This document shows positions 8,806 to 17,268 of a stretch of DNA of 20,845 nt, piece by piece. The first letter of the stretch is position 1. Each line of letters opens with the position of its first letter. A model generated the notes under the pieces. That model saw nothing but the letters and a program-made list of their open reading frames with translations. It did no database searches and was not told the origin of the DNA. A program made the position numbers and the translations under genes. Source of the DNA: Bryobacteraceae bacterium (lineage in GTDB: Bacteria > Acidobacteriota > Terriglobia > Bryobacterales > Bryobacteraceae); assembly GCA_029975915.1 (NCBI GenBank), contig JARKOC010000539.1, forward strand, positions 1 through 20,845, written 5' to 3'.

Positions 8806-9318
8806 ATGCCTGTAACCTCAGTGAAGAGAATCGATCCCAAGACGCTGAACCTGAAGGAACAGGTGGTCAGCATCAACCGCGTGACCAAGGTCGTCAAGGG
8901 CGGCAAGAACCTGAGCTTTTCGGCGCTTGTCGTCGTCGGCGATCCCGAACAGAAGGTCGTCGGCTACGGCATGGGCAAGGCGAAGGAAGTCCCTTCGGCT
9001 ATCAAGAAAGGCATTGAAGCCGCCAAGAAGAACCTGCGGCAAGTTCACACGCTGGGTACGACGATCCCGCACCGGGTCCTCGGACGCTATTGTTCTTCGG
9101 AAGTTCTTTTGAAGCCTGCCCCCGAGGGTACCGGCGTCATCGCCGGCGGTGCTGTCCGCGCCGTTATCCAGGCGGCCGGTATTCCGAACGTGCTGACCAA
9201 GTCGCTTGGCCGGCGCAATCCGCATAACGTTGTCAAAGCGACCATCGTTGCGCTGGACCTGCTCCGCGACAAAGCGGGCGTGGCTGAGTTGCGCAGCATC
9301 GCAGTGGAGAACCTGTAA
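8806..9318 (+). CDS. rpsE: 30S ribosomal protein S5
   Basis: S5 (170 residues) acts at the mRNA entry site and in decoding fidelity. The frame is open further upstream to an ATG at 8680, but that lies inside rplR. The start at 8806 ([12 protein letters not shown]) is chosen because of normal length and a GGAG at 8792-8795. The double-stranded-RNA-binding-like N-domain includes [20 protein letters not shown]. The C-domain includes [20 protein letters not shown], then [18 protein letters not shown] and [14 protein letters not shown]. All are canonical. Confidence 0.97.
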   Translation: MPVTSVKRIDPKTLNLKEQVVSINRVTKVVKGGKNLSFSALVVVGDPEQKVVGYGMGKAKEVPSAIKKGIEAAKKNLRQVHTLGTTIPHRVLGRYCSSEVLLKPAPEGTGVIAGGAVRAVIQAAGIPNVLTKSLGRRNPHNVVKATIVALDLLRDKAGVAELRSIAVENL

Positions 9319-9320
9319 CC

Positions 9321-9503
9321 ATGGCTGAGGCGAAGATCAAGATCCAACTGATTTCGAGCCCCATCGGTAGCCCCGAGAAGCACAAGAAGATCGTGCGCGC
9401 CCTGGGCTTGAACAAGATGAATCAGACCGTTGAGCGGCCCGACACGCCGGGCTTCAGGGGTATGGCGAAGAAAGTGCCCCATCTGTTGAAAGTGGTCGAG
9501 TAA
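9321..9503 (+). CDS. rpmD: 50S ribosomal protein L30
   Basis: L30 (60 residues) is recognised from IQLISSPIGSPEKHKKIVRA followed by LGLNKMNQTVERPDTPGFRG and a final MAKKVPHLLKVVE. It starts 2 bases after the rpsE stop. Some bacterial lineages lack L30; here it is present and intact at the standard length. It lies between rpsE and rplO as in the classical spc operon. Confidence 0.95.
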   Translation: MAEAKIKIQLISSPIGSPEKHKKIVRALGLNKMNQTVERPDTPGFRGMAKKVPHLLKVVE

Positions 9504-9516
9504 GAGGAAAGACGCG

Positions 9517-9984
9517 ATGGACCTGAGCAACATCAGCCCCCCGAAGGGCCAAGTCAAGAAGCAGCGGCGAGTCGGCCGTGGCATGGGGTCGGGTCGCGGA
9601 AAGACCTCGGGCCGCGGGCAGAAGGGCCAGAAGTCCATTTCCGGCTACTCCCACATGCGCGGCTTTGAAGGCGGCCAGATGCCGATGCACCGCCGCCTGC
9701 CCAAGCGCGGATTCTCGAACGCACTGTTCAAGAAGTCCTATGCCGTAATCAACGTCGGCACATTGGAGAAGCTGGAAGGCGATACCTTCACCCCGGAATC
9801 ATTGTTGGCCGCGGGCGTGATCAAAAAGCTCTGCGACGGGTTGAAGATCCTCGGCAACGGCGAACTCAAGCGCAAGGTCAACGTCACCGCCCACTTGTTC
9901 TCGAAATCGGCCGAAGAAAAAATCAAGGTCGCCGGCGGCACATTGACGGTGATTGAGGCCAAGGCCGCCGGGACCCAGGAATAG
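9517..9984 (+). CDS. rplO: 50S ribosomal protein L15
   Basis: L15 (155 residues) is a late-assembly large-subunit protein. The glycine- and arginine-rich N-terminal extension is obvious: GRGMGSGRGKTSGRGQKGQK, then HMRGFEGGQMPMHRRLPKRG. The globular C-terminal half includes VTAHLFSKSAEEKIKVAGGT. Length is slightly above 145, within the family range. An AGAGGAAAGACGCG ribosome binding region precedes the ATG. Confidence 0.97.
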   Translation: MDLSNISPPKGQVKKQRRVGRGMGSGRGKTSGRGQKGQKSISGYSHMRGFEGGQMPMHRRLPKRGFSNALFKKSYAVINVGTLEKLEGDTFTPESLLAAGVIKKLCDGLKILGNGELKRKVNVTAHLFSKSAEEKIKVAGGTLTVIEAKAAGTQE

Positions 9985-10009
9985 TTTCCATCTGACAGGA
10001 CGTTAACCC

Positions 10010-11416
10010 ATGTCCAAGTTCTTCGAAGCTCTGGCCAATGTCTTCCGGGTCCCTGACCTGCGAAACCGGGTCTTGTTCACTCTCGGATTGCTCGCTGTGT
10101 ACAGGTTGGGCGCAGCCGTTCCGATCCCCGGCGTCGACGCGGCAAAGTTCCAAGAGTTCTTCCAGCGCCAGCAAGGCAGCTTCTTCGGCTTCCTCGATCT
10201 GTTCAGTGGCGGCCAGTTCAGTTCGATGACAGTCTTCGCGCTGGGCATCATGCCCTACATTACGGCGTCCATCGTGTTGCAGTTGCTCACCGTCGTCGTC
10301 CCCACTTTGGAGAAACTCCAGAAGGAAGGTGAACTGGGACGCCGCAAGATCACCCAATGGACGCGCTATTTGACCATTGGCTTGTCCATCATGCAGTCCA
10401 CGTTCATCGCCACGGCCCTCCAGAGTCAGGGCGATTTTGTGATCCGCCCCGGCGTCGGGTTCGTTCTGCTGACCATCCTGACTTTGACCACCGGCACGGC
10501 CTTCATCATGTGGCTTGGCGAGCAAATTACCGAGCGCGGCGTAGGAAACGGCATGTCTCTGATCATTTTCGCCGGCATTGTCGCTGGATTACCCAGAGCC
10601 ATTTACAACATCTACAGCAACACCTTTGTCACTAACACTTGGCACCCGCTGCACATGCTCATCATCCTCGCCTTCATGGTGTTTGTGGTGGCATTCATCG
10701 TTCTGGTCGAACGCGGAGAGCGCCGTATCCCAGTGCAATATGCCAAGCGAGTCGTCGGCCGGCGCATACTCGGCGGCCAGGCAACTCACATGCCGTTGAA
10801 GGTCAATGCCGGAGGCGTCATCCCGGTCATCTTCGCCAGCTCCCTGCTGGCATTCCCAATGACCATGATGGCGGTGCCAGCCATTGCCAACAACAAGTGG
10901 CTGAACGGGATGCTGTCGTCAGTCCGCCACGGGGAGCCGCTGTATTTTGTCCTCTTTGTCGCGCTGATTGTCTTCTTTTCGTTCTTCTATGTGTCGATCA
11001 TCTTCAACCCGAACGAAGCGGCGGACAACATGAGGAAGTATGGCGGCTTCATCCCAGGCATCCGGCCGGGTAAGAATACAGCTGACTACATGAACCGGAT
11101 TCTCACCCGCATTACCGTTGTGGGCGGCCTTTACCTCGCCATCCTTTCCATCATCCCGGAAGTCATGATCAGCGGGATTAAGTTGCAGCATCTTCCTCCC
11201 GCCGCTCTGGGCAACTGGATCGACGCGGTATTCCCCCGTTTCATCCTCGATGGATTGAATGTCTCGTTCTACTTTGGCGGTACATCGCTGCTGATCGTGG
11301 TGGGCGTGGCGATGGATACGGTCAACCAGGTTGAAGCGCAGTTGATCATGCGCCACTACGAAGGCTTCACGCCCCGTGCCGGACGAATCCGCGGGCGAAG
11401 GAGTTCTTCGGCGTAA
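10010..11416 (+). CDS. secY: Protein translocase subunit SecY
   Basis: SecY forms the inner-membrane channel through which SecA and the ribosome export and insert proteins. The 468-residue sequence has the usual ten hydrophobic segments. It also has the conserved RNRVLFTLGLLAVYRLGAAV start, the plug-region motif FSGGQFSSMTVFALGIMPYI, and the cytoplasmic loop ERGERRIPVQYAKRVVGRR that contacts SecA and ribosome. The C-terminal loop GFIPGIRPGKNTADYMNRIL is also canonical. It is some 30 residues longer than E. coli SecY. The gene lies 25 bases after rplO, the usual spc position. Confidence 0.98.
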   Translation: MSKFFEALANVFRVPDLRNRVLFTLGLLAVYRLGAAVPIPGVDAAKFQEFFQRQQGSFFGFLDLFSGGQFSSMTVFALGIMPYITASIVLQLLTVVVPTLEKLQKEGELGRRKITQWTRYLTIGLSIMQSTFIATALQSQGDFVIRPGVGFVLLTILTLTTGTAFIMWLGEQITERGVGNGMSLIIFAGIVAGLPRAIYNIYSNTFVTNTWHPLHMLIILAFMVFVVAFIVLVERGERRIPVQYAKRVVGRRILGGQATHMPLKVNAGGVIPVIFASSLLAFPMTMMAVPAIANNKWLNGMLSSVRHGEPLYFVLFVALIVFFSFFYVSIIFNPNEAADNMRKYGGFIPGIRPGKNTADYMNRILTRITVVGGLYLAILSIIPEVMISGIKLQHLPPAALGNWIDAVFPRFILDGLNVSFYFGGTSLLIVVGVAMDTVNQVEAQLIMRHYEGFTPRAGRIRGRRSSSA

Positions 11417-11505
11417 TTTGATTTCGGATCAGGGCAGTTTGGATCGGGTGCCTCCAGGTTGAGGGTAAGGCCCCGGAGCCGGATTCTCCGGAGCAGGTAG
11501 CTCGA

Positions 11506-12192
11506 GTGACGATGAACCAGGAAAGGGCGGCGAGTGCCCCAAAGGCAGTGATCTTGTTCGGGCCTCCGGGCTCGGGTAAAGGAACACAGGCGAAGTTACT
11601 GAAACAGGCGCTCGGCGTCCCGCATATCTCGACCGGGGACATGCTCAGGGAACGGATCGCAACCGGCGATGCGCTGGGGATCGAAGTTCGGGAATTGATG
11701 CAGGCCGGCCGTTTGGTTCCCGACGGGATTGCCAACCGGCTTGTGGAAGAAAGGATCGCGCGCCCAGATTGCGCTGGCGGCCTGATTCTGGATGGTTACC
11801 CGAGAACCATTCCGCAGGCTGAGGCCCTTGAGAAGTGTTTGGCCTTGTATGGGTTCGAGACAGTGGTGATCCACCTCAAAGTGGATTACACTATAATTAT
11901 CAGGCGGATTGCGGGCCGGCGGCAGTGTCCTGTCTGCGGAACCCTTTACAGCTTGACTTCGAACCCGCCGATGAAACCGGATGTTTGCGACCTTGATGGC
12001 GCGGCACTGGCGATTCGAGACGATGACCAGGAATCTGTTATTCGCCAGCGTCTGGATGCGTATGACCGCCAGACGCGGCCCTTATTGGAGTTTTTTGCCG
12101 GTTCTGGACATCCGCTCTATGAGGTGGATGGCGGAACGGATGAGCCTGAGGCCATCCTGGCGAGGATCGGCGGTTTGTTGAAGATAGGATGA
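11506..12192 (+). CDS. adk: Adenylate kinase, zinc-type LID
   Basis: Adenylate kinase interconverts ATP, ADP and AMP. The P-loop GPPGSGKGT is at residues 19-27, the AMP site includes ISTGDMLRE, and DGYPRT is at about 96-101. The LID domain carries a metal site CPVC at 141-144 with C161 and D164, the Cys3-Asp form seen in many bacteria. The frame starts at GTG 11506 (AGG at 11495-11497 is well spaced); an ATG at 11512 is an alternative two codons later. The product of about 226-228 residues is a little longer than usual, from extra N-terminal residues. The stop overlaps the map start as ATGA. A 6-base hairpin (CCGGAG/CTCCGG, 11473-11491) lies in the 89-base secY-adk gap. Confidence 0.97.
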   Translation: MTMNQERAASAPKAVILFGPPGSGKGTQAKLLKQALGVPHISTGDMLRERIATGDALGIEVRELMQAGRLVPDGIANRLVEERIARPDCAGGLILDGYPRTIPQAEALEKCLALYGFETVVIHLKVDYTIIIRRIAGRRQCPVCGTLYSLTSNPPMKPDVCDLDGAALAIRDDDQESVIRQRLDAYDRQTRPLLEFFAGSGHPLYEVDGGTDEPEAILARIGGLLKIG

Positions 12193-12959
12193 TTATCCGG
12201 AAGAGTCCAGCCGAGCTTGAGAAGATGCGGCGCGCCGGCTTGCTGGTGCATAGCGTTCTCACCGAGATGAGGGGGATGATCCGGGAGGGCGTTTCGACGC
12301 TCGATCTGGAAACTGCCGCGGAGCGCATGATCCGTGACGCTGGCGCGAAACCAGCGTTCAAGGGGTATTATGTTCCGGCGGCCGGCGGCAAGTATCCCTT
12401 TGTTTTATGCACCTCGATCAACCAGGAGGTCGTACATGGGATGCCGTCCGAAAAGAGGGTTTTGAAGTCCGGTGACATCATTTCGATTGACACCGGGGTG
12501 CAGCTTGATGGCTACTATGGCGACTCGGCGATTACCGTCGCCGTCGGCGAGATTAGCGAGCAAGCGCGCAAGTTGATGAAGGTGACTGAGGAGTCGCTCG
12601 AGTTGGCGATCGCCCAGGTTCAGGCCGGCAACCGCCTGTTTGATATCTGCGGCGCGGTCGAGCGGCATGTGACGGCGAATGGGTTTTCGATCGTGCGCGA
12701 TTTTGTTGGCCATGGGATCGGTACTTCGCTCCACGAGGAGCCGCAAGTTCCGAACTACGTCGACCGCCGCAACGAGAATCCGAGGTTGAAGGAAGGCATG
12801 GTGCTGGCCATCGAGCCGATGGTGAATGCCGGCCGGCCGGAGACCCAGGTTTTGAGCGATCGTTGGACGGCAGTGACCCGGGACGGAAGCGCTTCGGCGC
12901 ATTTCGAACACTGCGTTGCGGTGACCTCGAACGGACCTTGGGTTCTGACCCGTCCATAG
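12189..12959 (+). CDS. map: Methionine aminopeptidase, type I
   Basis: This enzyme removes the initiator methionine from new proteins in the cytoplasm. In the 256-residue product all five metal ligands of the dinuclear site are visible: D101 (SIDTGV), D112 (GDSA), H175 (GHGIG), E209 (AIEPM) and E240 (HFEHCVAVT). The substrate-contacting H83 (VVHGMP) is also present. Length fits the short type Ia enzymes. It begins within the adk stop codon, so it is probably translationally coupled. Placement between adk and infA is classical. Confidence 0.98.
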   Translation: MIIRKSPAELEKMRRAGLLVHSVLTEMRGMIREGVSTLDLETAAERMIRDAGAKPAFKGYYVPAAGGKYPFVLCTSINQEVVHGMPSEKRVLKSGDIISIDTGVQLDGYYGDSAITVAVGEISEQARKLMKVTEESLELAIAQVQAGNRLFDICGAVERHVTANGFSIVRDFVGHGIGTSLHEEPQVPNYVDRRNENPRLKEGMVLAIEPMVNAGRPETQVLSDRWTAVTRDGSASAHFEHCVAVTSNGPWVLTRP

Positions 12960-12976
12960 GGGAGTCGGCCAGGGCC

Positions 12977-13189
12977 ATGGCGGTTGAACGAGCCGTGGTG
13001 ATTGAGATTCTGCCCAGCGCGGCCTATCGGGTCGAGTTGGGCTCCCGGCAACAAGTGGTCGCCCACCTGGCGCCGGCGGTGAAGAGGAATTTTGTCCGGT
13101 TGCGTGTGCGGGATGAAGTAGAGGTAGAGCTAACCTCGGAAGACCCGGCGCGAGGCCGGATTGTCAAGGTGATCCGGAGCCGCGATTAA
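12977..13189 (+). CDS. infA: Translation initiation factor IF-1, short and divergent
   Basis: IF-1 is an OB-fold protein that occupies the ribosomal A site during initiation. The 70-residue product aligns with it through [38 protein letters not shown] and ARGRIV. Compared with E. coli IF-1 it lacks about five N-terminal residues before the first strand. It also reads APAVKRN where the family has SGKMRKN, in the loop that contacts 16S helix 44. The C-terminus is a few residues longer. I chose ATG 12977 because upstream codons in frame overlap map and do not resemble IF-1; GGGGAG at 12959-12964 can serve as ribosome binding site. The gene position map-infA-rpmJ supports the call strongly. Confidence 0.88.
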   Translation: MAVERAVVIEILPSAAYRVELGSRQQVVAHLAPAVKRNFVRLRVRDEVEVELTSEDPARGRIVKVIRSRD

Positions 13190-13233
13190 CGCCTTCGGAG
13201 CAGAACGATAACGATGGAAAGCAGAGAACGGTC

Positions 13234-13347
13234 ATGAAAGTCCGGGCGTCGGTCAAAAAGATGTGCGACAAATGCAAGATCATCCACCGCGAAGGAGTCG
13301 TGCGGGTGATCTGCACCAACCCCAAGCACAAGCAGCGGCAGGGGTAG
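13234..13347 (+). CDS. rpmJ: 50S ribosomal protein L36, zinc-binding type
   Basis: This short frame encodes 37 residues, [20 protein letters not shown], then [17 protein letters not shown], a complete L36. The zinc ribbon ligands are C11, C14, C27 and H32, so this is the zinc-dependent form. L36 binds 23S rRNA late in assembly. It lies between infA and rpsM, the standard place. An AGAGAACGGTC stretch precedes the ATG. Confidence 0.97.
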   Translation: MKVRASVKKMCDKCKIIHREGVVRVICTNPKHKQRQG

Positions 13348-13368
13348 AGGAACGAGGAAGACAAGCAA

Positions 13369-13749
13369 ATGGCACGTATCGCAGGTGTGGATCTGCCAGC
13401 CCGCAAGGCGGCTGAAATTGGACTCACCTATATCTTCGGCATCGGGCGGACGCGCGCCCGTTCGATCCTCCACCGGGCTGGAGTCGATCCACTGAAGAAG
13501 GTCAACGATCTGAGCGAGGAAGAAGTCAGTCATATTCGCCAGATCATTGAGGAAGAAGGCGCCGTTGAGGGCGATTTGCGCAAGGAAGTCTCGCTCAATG
13601 TCAAGAGACTGATCGAGATGGGTTCCTACCGGGGGCTGCGCCACCGCCGTGGCCTGCCCGTCCGCGGCCAGCGCTCTCATACCAACGCCCGCACGCGTAA
13701 AGGCCCGCGCCGGGGCACCGTTGCCAACAAGAAGAAGGCCGGCAAGTAG
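13369..13749 (+). CDS. rpsM: 30S ribosomal protein S13
   Basis: S13 (126 residues) sits at the top of the 30S head and makes bridges to the 50S. The start [20 protein letters not shown] is universal. It is followed by the helix-two-turn-helix region ([10 protein letters not shown]) and the basic C-terminal tail [20 protein letters not shown], then [19 protein letters not shown]. The tail reaches towards tRNAs in the A and P sites. It opens the alpha-operon part of the cluster, 21 bases after rpmJ, with no sign of a separate promoter. Confidence 0.98.
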   Translation: MARIAGVDLPARKAAEIGLTYIFGIGRTRARSILHRAGVDPLKKVNDLSEEEVSHIRQIIEEEGAVEGDLRKEVSLNVKRLIEMGSYRGLRHRRGLPVRGQRSHTNARTRKGPRRGTVANKKKAGK

Positions 13750-13778
13750 TCAGTCGAGAATAGGCAGGACAAAGCGAA

Positions 13779-14186
13779 ATGGCGAAGGCACCCGTAAAGG
13801 GCAAAAAGAAATCTTTCAAGAAGAAAGAAAAGAAGAATATTCCTGTTGGCGTTTGTCACATCCAGGCGACGTTCAATAACACCATCGTCACTTTCACCGA
13901 CCAGCTCGGGAATGCGATTTCGTGGTCAAGTTCCGGTTCTCTCGGCTTCCGCGGATCCCGCAAGGGCACTCCGTTCGCCGCCCAGCAGGCGGCGCTCACC
14001 GCGGGCAACAAGGCCAAGGAATCGGCTGGCTTGCGCCAGGTGGAGGTCCGTGTCGCTGGCCCAGGTTCCGGCCGCGAATCGGCTATCCGGGCGCTAGCTA
14101 CGGTTGGCATTGAAGTTCGCGTCATCCGCGACGTCACGCCCATCCCACACAACGGCTGCCGCCCCCCCAAGCGGCGCAGAGTTTGA
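13779..14186 (+). CDS. rpsK: 30S ribosomal protein S11
   Basis: S11 (135 residues) forms part of the platform near the E site. The lysine-rich N-terminus ([14 protein letters not shown]) precedes the canonical core [20 protein letters not shown] and [20 protein letters not shown]. It ends [15 protein letters not shown]. The N-terminal basic run is somewhat extended relative to E. coli. It is followed by the longest gap inside the ribosomal cluster, 160 bases. Confidence 0.97.
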   Translation: MAKAPVKGKKKSFKKKEKKNIPVGVCHIQATFNNTIVTFTDQLGNAISWSSSGSLGFRGSRKGTPFAAQQAALTAGNKAKESAGLRQVEVRVAGPGSGRESAIRALATVGIEVRVIRDVTPIPHNGCRPPKRRRV

Positions 14187-14346
14187 TCTAGCGATAGGGG
14201 CGCCTGTTCAAGGGCATCCCGGCGCGTATCCGGCGTCATCCACCGGCGCCGGATGCTGCGAGTTGATGTTTGAAAATGGAAGCAGGAAGAAGGCGCCTGA
14301 AACGCTGTAAACTGCACCTCGATTCAGGAAGAACGAAGGAGGTTAC
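14187..14346 (+). promoter_or_regulatory. Structured 160-base leader before rpsD (possible autoregulatory element)
   Basis: This gap is the longest between genes inside the ribosomal cluster. It can form a stem GCATCC-C-GGCGC (14214-14225) with GCGCC-GGATGC (14246-14256), 11 pairs with one bulged C. A competing pairing is possible between CCGGCG (14230-14235) and CGCCGG (14247-14252). The palindrome GGCGCC occurs three times (14199-14204, 14245-14250, 14292-14297), twice as GGCGCCTG. No T-run follows the stem, so termination is unlikely. S4 is known to autoregulate through leader RNAs in E. coli (alpha operon) and B. subtilis (rpsD). A comparable role here is inference. Confidence 0.35.
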
Positions 14347-14979
14347 TTGGCCAGATACAAGGGCCCGGTTTGCCGGCTTTGCCGGCGAGAGGGCATGAAG
14401 CTGTTCCTCAAAGGGGAACGCTGCTATTCAGAAAAGTGCGCCATCGAGAAGCGCAATTTCCCGCCCGGCCAGCACGGCCGCGACCGTAAGCCAAAGATCG
14501 TCGGCTACGGTCTTCAGCTCCGCGAAAAGCAGAAGGCGAAGCGCTACTACGGCGTTCCCGAGATTCAATTCCGCAATTCATTTGAAAAGGCCGCCCGGAT
14601 GAAGGGCGTCACGGGCGAAAATCTGTTGTCGATGCTCGAGCGCCGTCTCGACAACGTCGTGCACCGCATCGGCTTCGGCACCAGCCGCGCCATGGCGCGC
14701 CAGGTTGTCAGGCACGGCCACGTGTTGGTCAATGGCAAGAAGGTGGACGTTCCGTCCTACATCGTGCGGCCCAACGACGTCGTCGAAATCAAGGAGAAAA
14801 GCCGGACCAATACGGCCATCCTCGCCGCTCGCGATGCCACTGCTCATATGCCGGCGCCAAACTGGCTCGAGGTGGACCGCGAGGCGCTGAAGGCGCGCGT
14901 TCTGGCCAACCCGAAACGCGAGGACCTGGTCCAGATCAAACTCGAAGAGCAGTTGATCGTCGAGCTGTACTCGAAGTAG
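14347..14979 (+). CDS. rpsD: 30S ribosomal protein S4, zinc-binding type, TTG start
   Basis: S4 nucleates assembly of the 16S 5' domain. The 210-residue product begins [20 protein letters not shown] and has four cysteines at 9, 12, 26 and 31, the zinc-binding version. [20 protein letters not shown] and [20 protein letters not shown] form the S4 domain. The start codon is TTG at 14347, fixed by the universal MARYxGP N-terminus and an AAGGAGG ribosome binding site at 14336-14342 only 4 bases away. A TTG start may lower or tune expression; that is inference. Confidence 0.97.
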   Translation: MARYKGPVCRLCRREGMKLFLKGERCYSEKCAIEKRNFPPGQHGRDRKPKIVGYGLQLREKQKAKRYYGVPEIQFRNSFEKAARMKGVTGENLLSMLERRLDNVVHRIGFGTSRAMARQVVRHGHVLVNGKKVDVPSYIVRPNDVVEIKEKSRTNTAILAARDATAHMPAPNWLEVDREALKARVLANPKREDLVQIKLEEQLIVELYSK

Positions 14980-14992
14980 AAGGGGGCACACG

Positions 14993-16024
14993 ATGTTTAA
15001 AGGATTCCAGAAGCCCAAGCGCCTGGTGGCCAACACCGAAACGCTCAACGAGCGCTATGGCATGTTTACCGCTCAACCATTTGAGCGGGGCTTCGGCACC
15101 ACCATCGGAAACGCCCTGCGGCGCATTCTGTTGAGCTCGATTGAGGGTGCGGCCATCACCGCTATCCGTATCGACGGCGTCGATCACGAGTTCAGCCCCA
15201 TCCCTGGTGTGGTCGAGGACGCCACCGATATCATCCTGAACCTCAAGCAGATTCCGTTCAAGATGATGGACGACCGTCCCAAGACCATCACCCTGAATGT
15301 GGATCAGGCTGGAGAAGTTACCTCCGGAATGATCGATTGCGGCCCCGATGTCGAGGTGCTCGACCGCAATATGCACATCGCCACGGTATCGGCCGGCGGA
15401 CGGCTGAATATCGAAATGCGTCTGAAGATGGGCCGCGGCTACGTCAGCCGCGACCGTAACTTCGATGAAGGTCTGCCAGTCGGCTATATCCCGATCGATT
15501 CGGTCCACTCACCCGTTCGCAAGGTGAAATACACCGTCGAGGCCGCCCGCCTCGGCCAGATGACCGACTATGACAAGCTGATCCTGGAAGTCTGGTCAAG
15601 CGGAGCCGTTTCTCCTCAAGATTCCATCGGTCTCGCCGCCAAGCTGCTCAAGGATCACATGACCATCTTCATCAATTTCGAGGAGACCCCCGAAATGGTG
15701 GAAGAGGTCGCGGAACGCCCGGCCGGCCAGGCAAACGAGGTACTCAACCGCTCGGTCGAGGAACTCGAATTGTCGGTCCGTTCCTACAACTGCCTCAAGA
15801 ACGCAAATATTCAGACCATCGGCGACTTGGTTCAGCGTTCCGAGGCCGAAATGCTGCGGACCAAGAATTTCGGGCGCAAGTCGCTCAACGAGATCAAGGA
15901 GATCCTCAGCGGTCTCGGGTTGGGCTTCGGCATGAAGATGGATGCGCAGGGCCGTTTGGTCGGCGGATCCGCTCCCAGCGCCGGTGTGCCCGCTTTCGAC
16001 GAAACCCAGGACCTCGGCGAGTAG
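14993..16024 (+). CDS. rpoA: DNA-directed RNA polymerase subunit alpha
   Basis: The alpha subunit dimerises to start RNA polymerase assembly and contacts activators and UP elements. In the 343-residue product the N-terminal domain shows [20 protein letters not shown] and VEGVxxx-like [19 protein letters not shown]. It continues to [13 protein letters not shown] and [20 protein letters not shown]. After an acidic linker the C-terminal domain begins near residue 255, with [20 protein letters not shown] and [17 protein letters not shown], the DNA-contacting region. A short Ala/Pro tail extends past the usual end. It lies 13 bases after rpsD. Confidence 0.98.
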   Translation: MFKGFQKPKRLVANTETLNERYGMFTAQPFERGFGTTIGNALRRILLSSIEGAAITAIRIDGVDHEFSPIPGVVEDATDIILNLKQIPFKMMDDRPKTITLNVDQAGEVTSGMIDCGPDVEVLDRNMHIATVSAGGRLNIEMRLKMGRGYVSRDRNFDEGLPVGYIPIDSVHSPVRKVKYTVEAARLGQMTDYDKLILEVWSSGAVSPQDSIGLAAKLLKDHMTIFINFEETPEMVEEVAERPAGQANEVLNRSVEELELSVRSYNCLKNANIQTIGDLVQRSEAEMLRTKNFGRKSLNEIKEILSGLGLGFGMKMDAQGRLVGGSAPSAGVPAFDETQDLGE

Positions 16025-16048
16025 CCGCGCCGACAGGAGATTGATGCA

Positions 16049-16507
16049 ATGAGACACAAAAGAGCCGGTTCAAAACTCAAGCGCGATATGAGCGCGCGCC
16101 GGGCCCTCCTGCGCGGCCTGGTCACCAGCGTGATCGAAAGCGAGGGCGAGCGGATCATCACCAGCGTCCCCAAAGCGAAGGCTGCCAAGCCAATCCTCGA
16201 CAAGATGGTCACGCTCGGCAAGAAGGATAGCCTCCACGCGCGCCGCCAGGCGGCCGAGTATTTACTCACGCCTGCCGCCGTCAAGAAGCTGTTCGACAAG
16301 ATCGCCCCGCGCTTTTCGCAGCGCAACGGTGGTTATTCGCAGGTCATCCGAGTCGGGTGGCGCAAGGGCGACGGTACCGAGTTGGCCATCCTCCAGCTCG
16401 TCGGCGCTCAGCTCATCCGCCGCGCCGAAGAACGCGCCAAGCGGCGTGAGGAACGTCTCAAGGCGATGAAGGAAGGCCGCGAGGACGAAGGCGAAACCAA
16501 GTCCTAA
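16049..16507 (+). CDS. rplQ: 50S ribosomal protein L17
   Basis: L17 lies near the exit of the peptide tunnel. The sequence begins [20 protein letters not shown], followed by ESERIITS-like [19 protein letters not shown]. The core ends near [20 protein letters not shown], close to residue 116. The 152-residue protein then has a charged, probably helical tail of about 35 residues ([20 protein letters not shown] and an acidic end). Extended L17 forms are known in several phyla. It is the last gene of the super-operon and is followed by a terminator hairpin. Confidence 0.97.
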   Translation: MRHKRAGSKLKRDMSARRALLRGLVTSVIESEGERIITSVPKAKAAKPILDKMVTLGKKDSLHARRQAAEYLLTPAAVKKLFDKIAPRFSQRNGGYSQVIRVGWRKGDGTELAILQLVGAQLIRRAEERAKRREERLKAMKEGREDEGETKS

Positions 16508-16528
16508 GCAGACGCCACACTTAACCTG

Positions 16529-16562
16529 AAGGGCGGGCGCCGGTTTCCGGTTCCCGCCCTTT
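16529..16562 (+). terminator. Terminator hairpin after rplQ
   Basis: A perfect 9-base stem AAGGGCGGG (16529-16537) pairs with CCCGCCCTT (16553-16561), with an inner CCGG/CCGG helix in the loop. A short T-rich stretch (TTTCACTTT) follows. It lies 21 bases after the rplQ stop and before the convergent GNAT gene, the expected place for the end of the ribosomal transcript. The T-run is weak, but stem strength and location support the call. Confidence 0.75.
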
Positions 16563-16583
16563 CACTTTGTCCGGCCGCCCGCC

Positions 16584-17183
16584 TCAGCTCTCAATCAGCG
16601 GAATGCCCGGCCCGGCATCACGCGGCAGCGCGCCGGACAGCCTTGGATCCGCGGATACCTCAATCCCTCTCGCATAGGGTCTGAATCCATGACGGATGTA
16701 GAACCCCAGCGCCGATGGATGATCCAGCGTACACGTGTGCAGCCAGAATCGCCGCGGCTTGTCCCGCCACGCCCGCCGGATCCCCTCCCTCAGCAGTAGC
16801 CCGCCCAGCCCCTTTCCCGTGATCCCCGGCACGACGCCAAGAAACGTCAACTCGACATCCGGCGGTTCGCGGAAGTCGAGTTCCAGGATTCCGCAATCCT
16901 CGCCGTGCACTCTGAGGGCACACACCTCCACGCGCTCATTGTGGATGGTTGCTCGAAGCTCCTCATCGTTCATCACAAGCCGGCTGAACCACAGCCAGCG
17001 CTCACCCACCTTGCGGAACAGCCCCCTGTACCAATCCAGCGCGGGCCTTGAGACGCGGGCGATCTCGACTCCATCGGGAAAAACACTCTGCTCATCGCCT
17101 GGATCGGCCGTCATCTCCAGGTAGGTCACAACCGCAGCCAACCGGCCCGGTTCAATGTTTGTATGTCCATCGGGAAGCGTCAT
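16584..17183 (-). CDS. GNAT family N-acetyltransferase
   Basis: This 199-residue product carries the acetyl-CoA-binding motif A of the GNAT fold: a beta strand VELTFLGVVPG (110-120) followed by GITGKGLGGLLL at about 120-131. The C-terminal part shows FWLHTCTLDHPSALGFYIRH, where GNATs place the conserved YxxxGF (FYIRHGF). Such enzymes transfer an acetyl group to an amine; the substrate here is unknown. The frame is open further upstream to 17396, but the ATG at 17183 has a clear AGGAGG ribosome binding site and gives a normal length. It converges on the rplQ terminator and diverges from the nucleoside-hydrolase-like gene with an 85-base shared spacer. Confidence 0.88.
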   Translation of the reverse strand: MTLPDGHTNIEPGRLAAVVTYLEMTADPGDEQSVFPDGVEIARVSRPALDWYRGLFRKVGERWLWFSRLVMNDEELRATIHNERVEVCALRVHGEDCGILELDFREPPDVELTFLGVVPGITGKGLGGLLLREGIRRAWRDKPRRFWLHTCTLDHPSALGFYIRHGFRPYARGIEVSADPRLSGALPRDAGPGIPLIES

Positions 17184-17268
17184 TGTTCGATTGCCTCCTG
17201 CTATTGTCCAATCGGGGCGACTGTCGCGCCACGCCCGGTTGCGATATCTTGGCCAGGAGCCATCCGTC

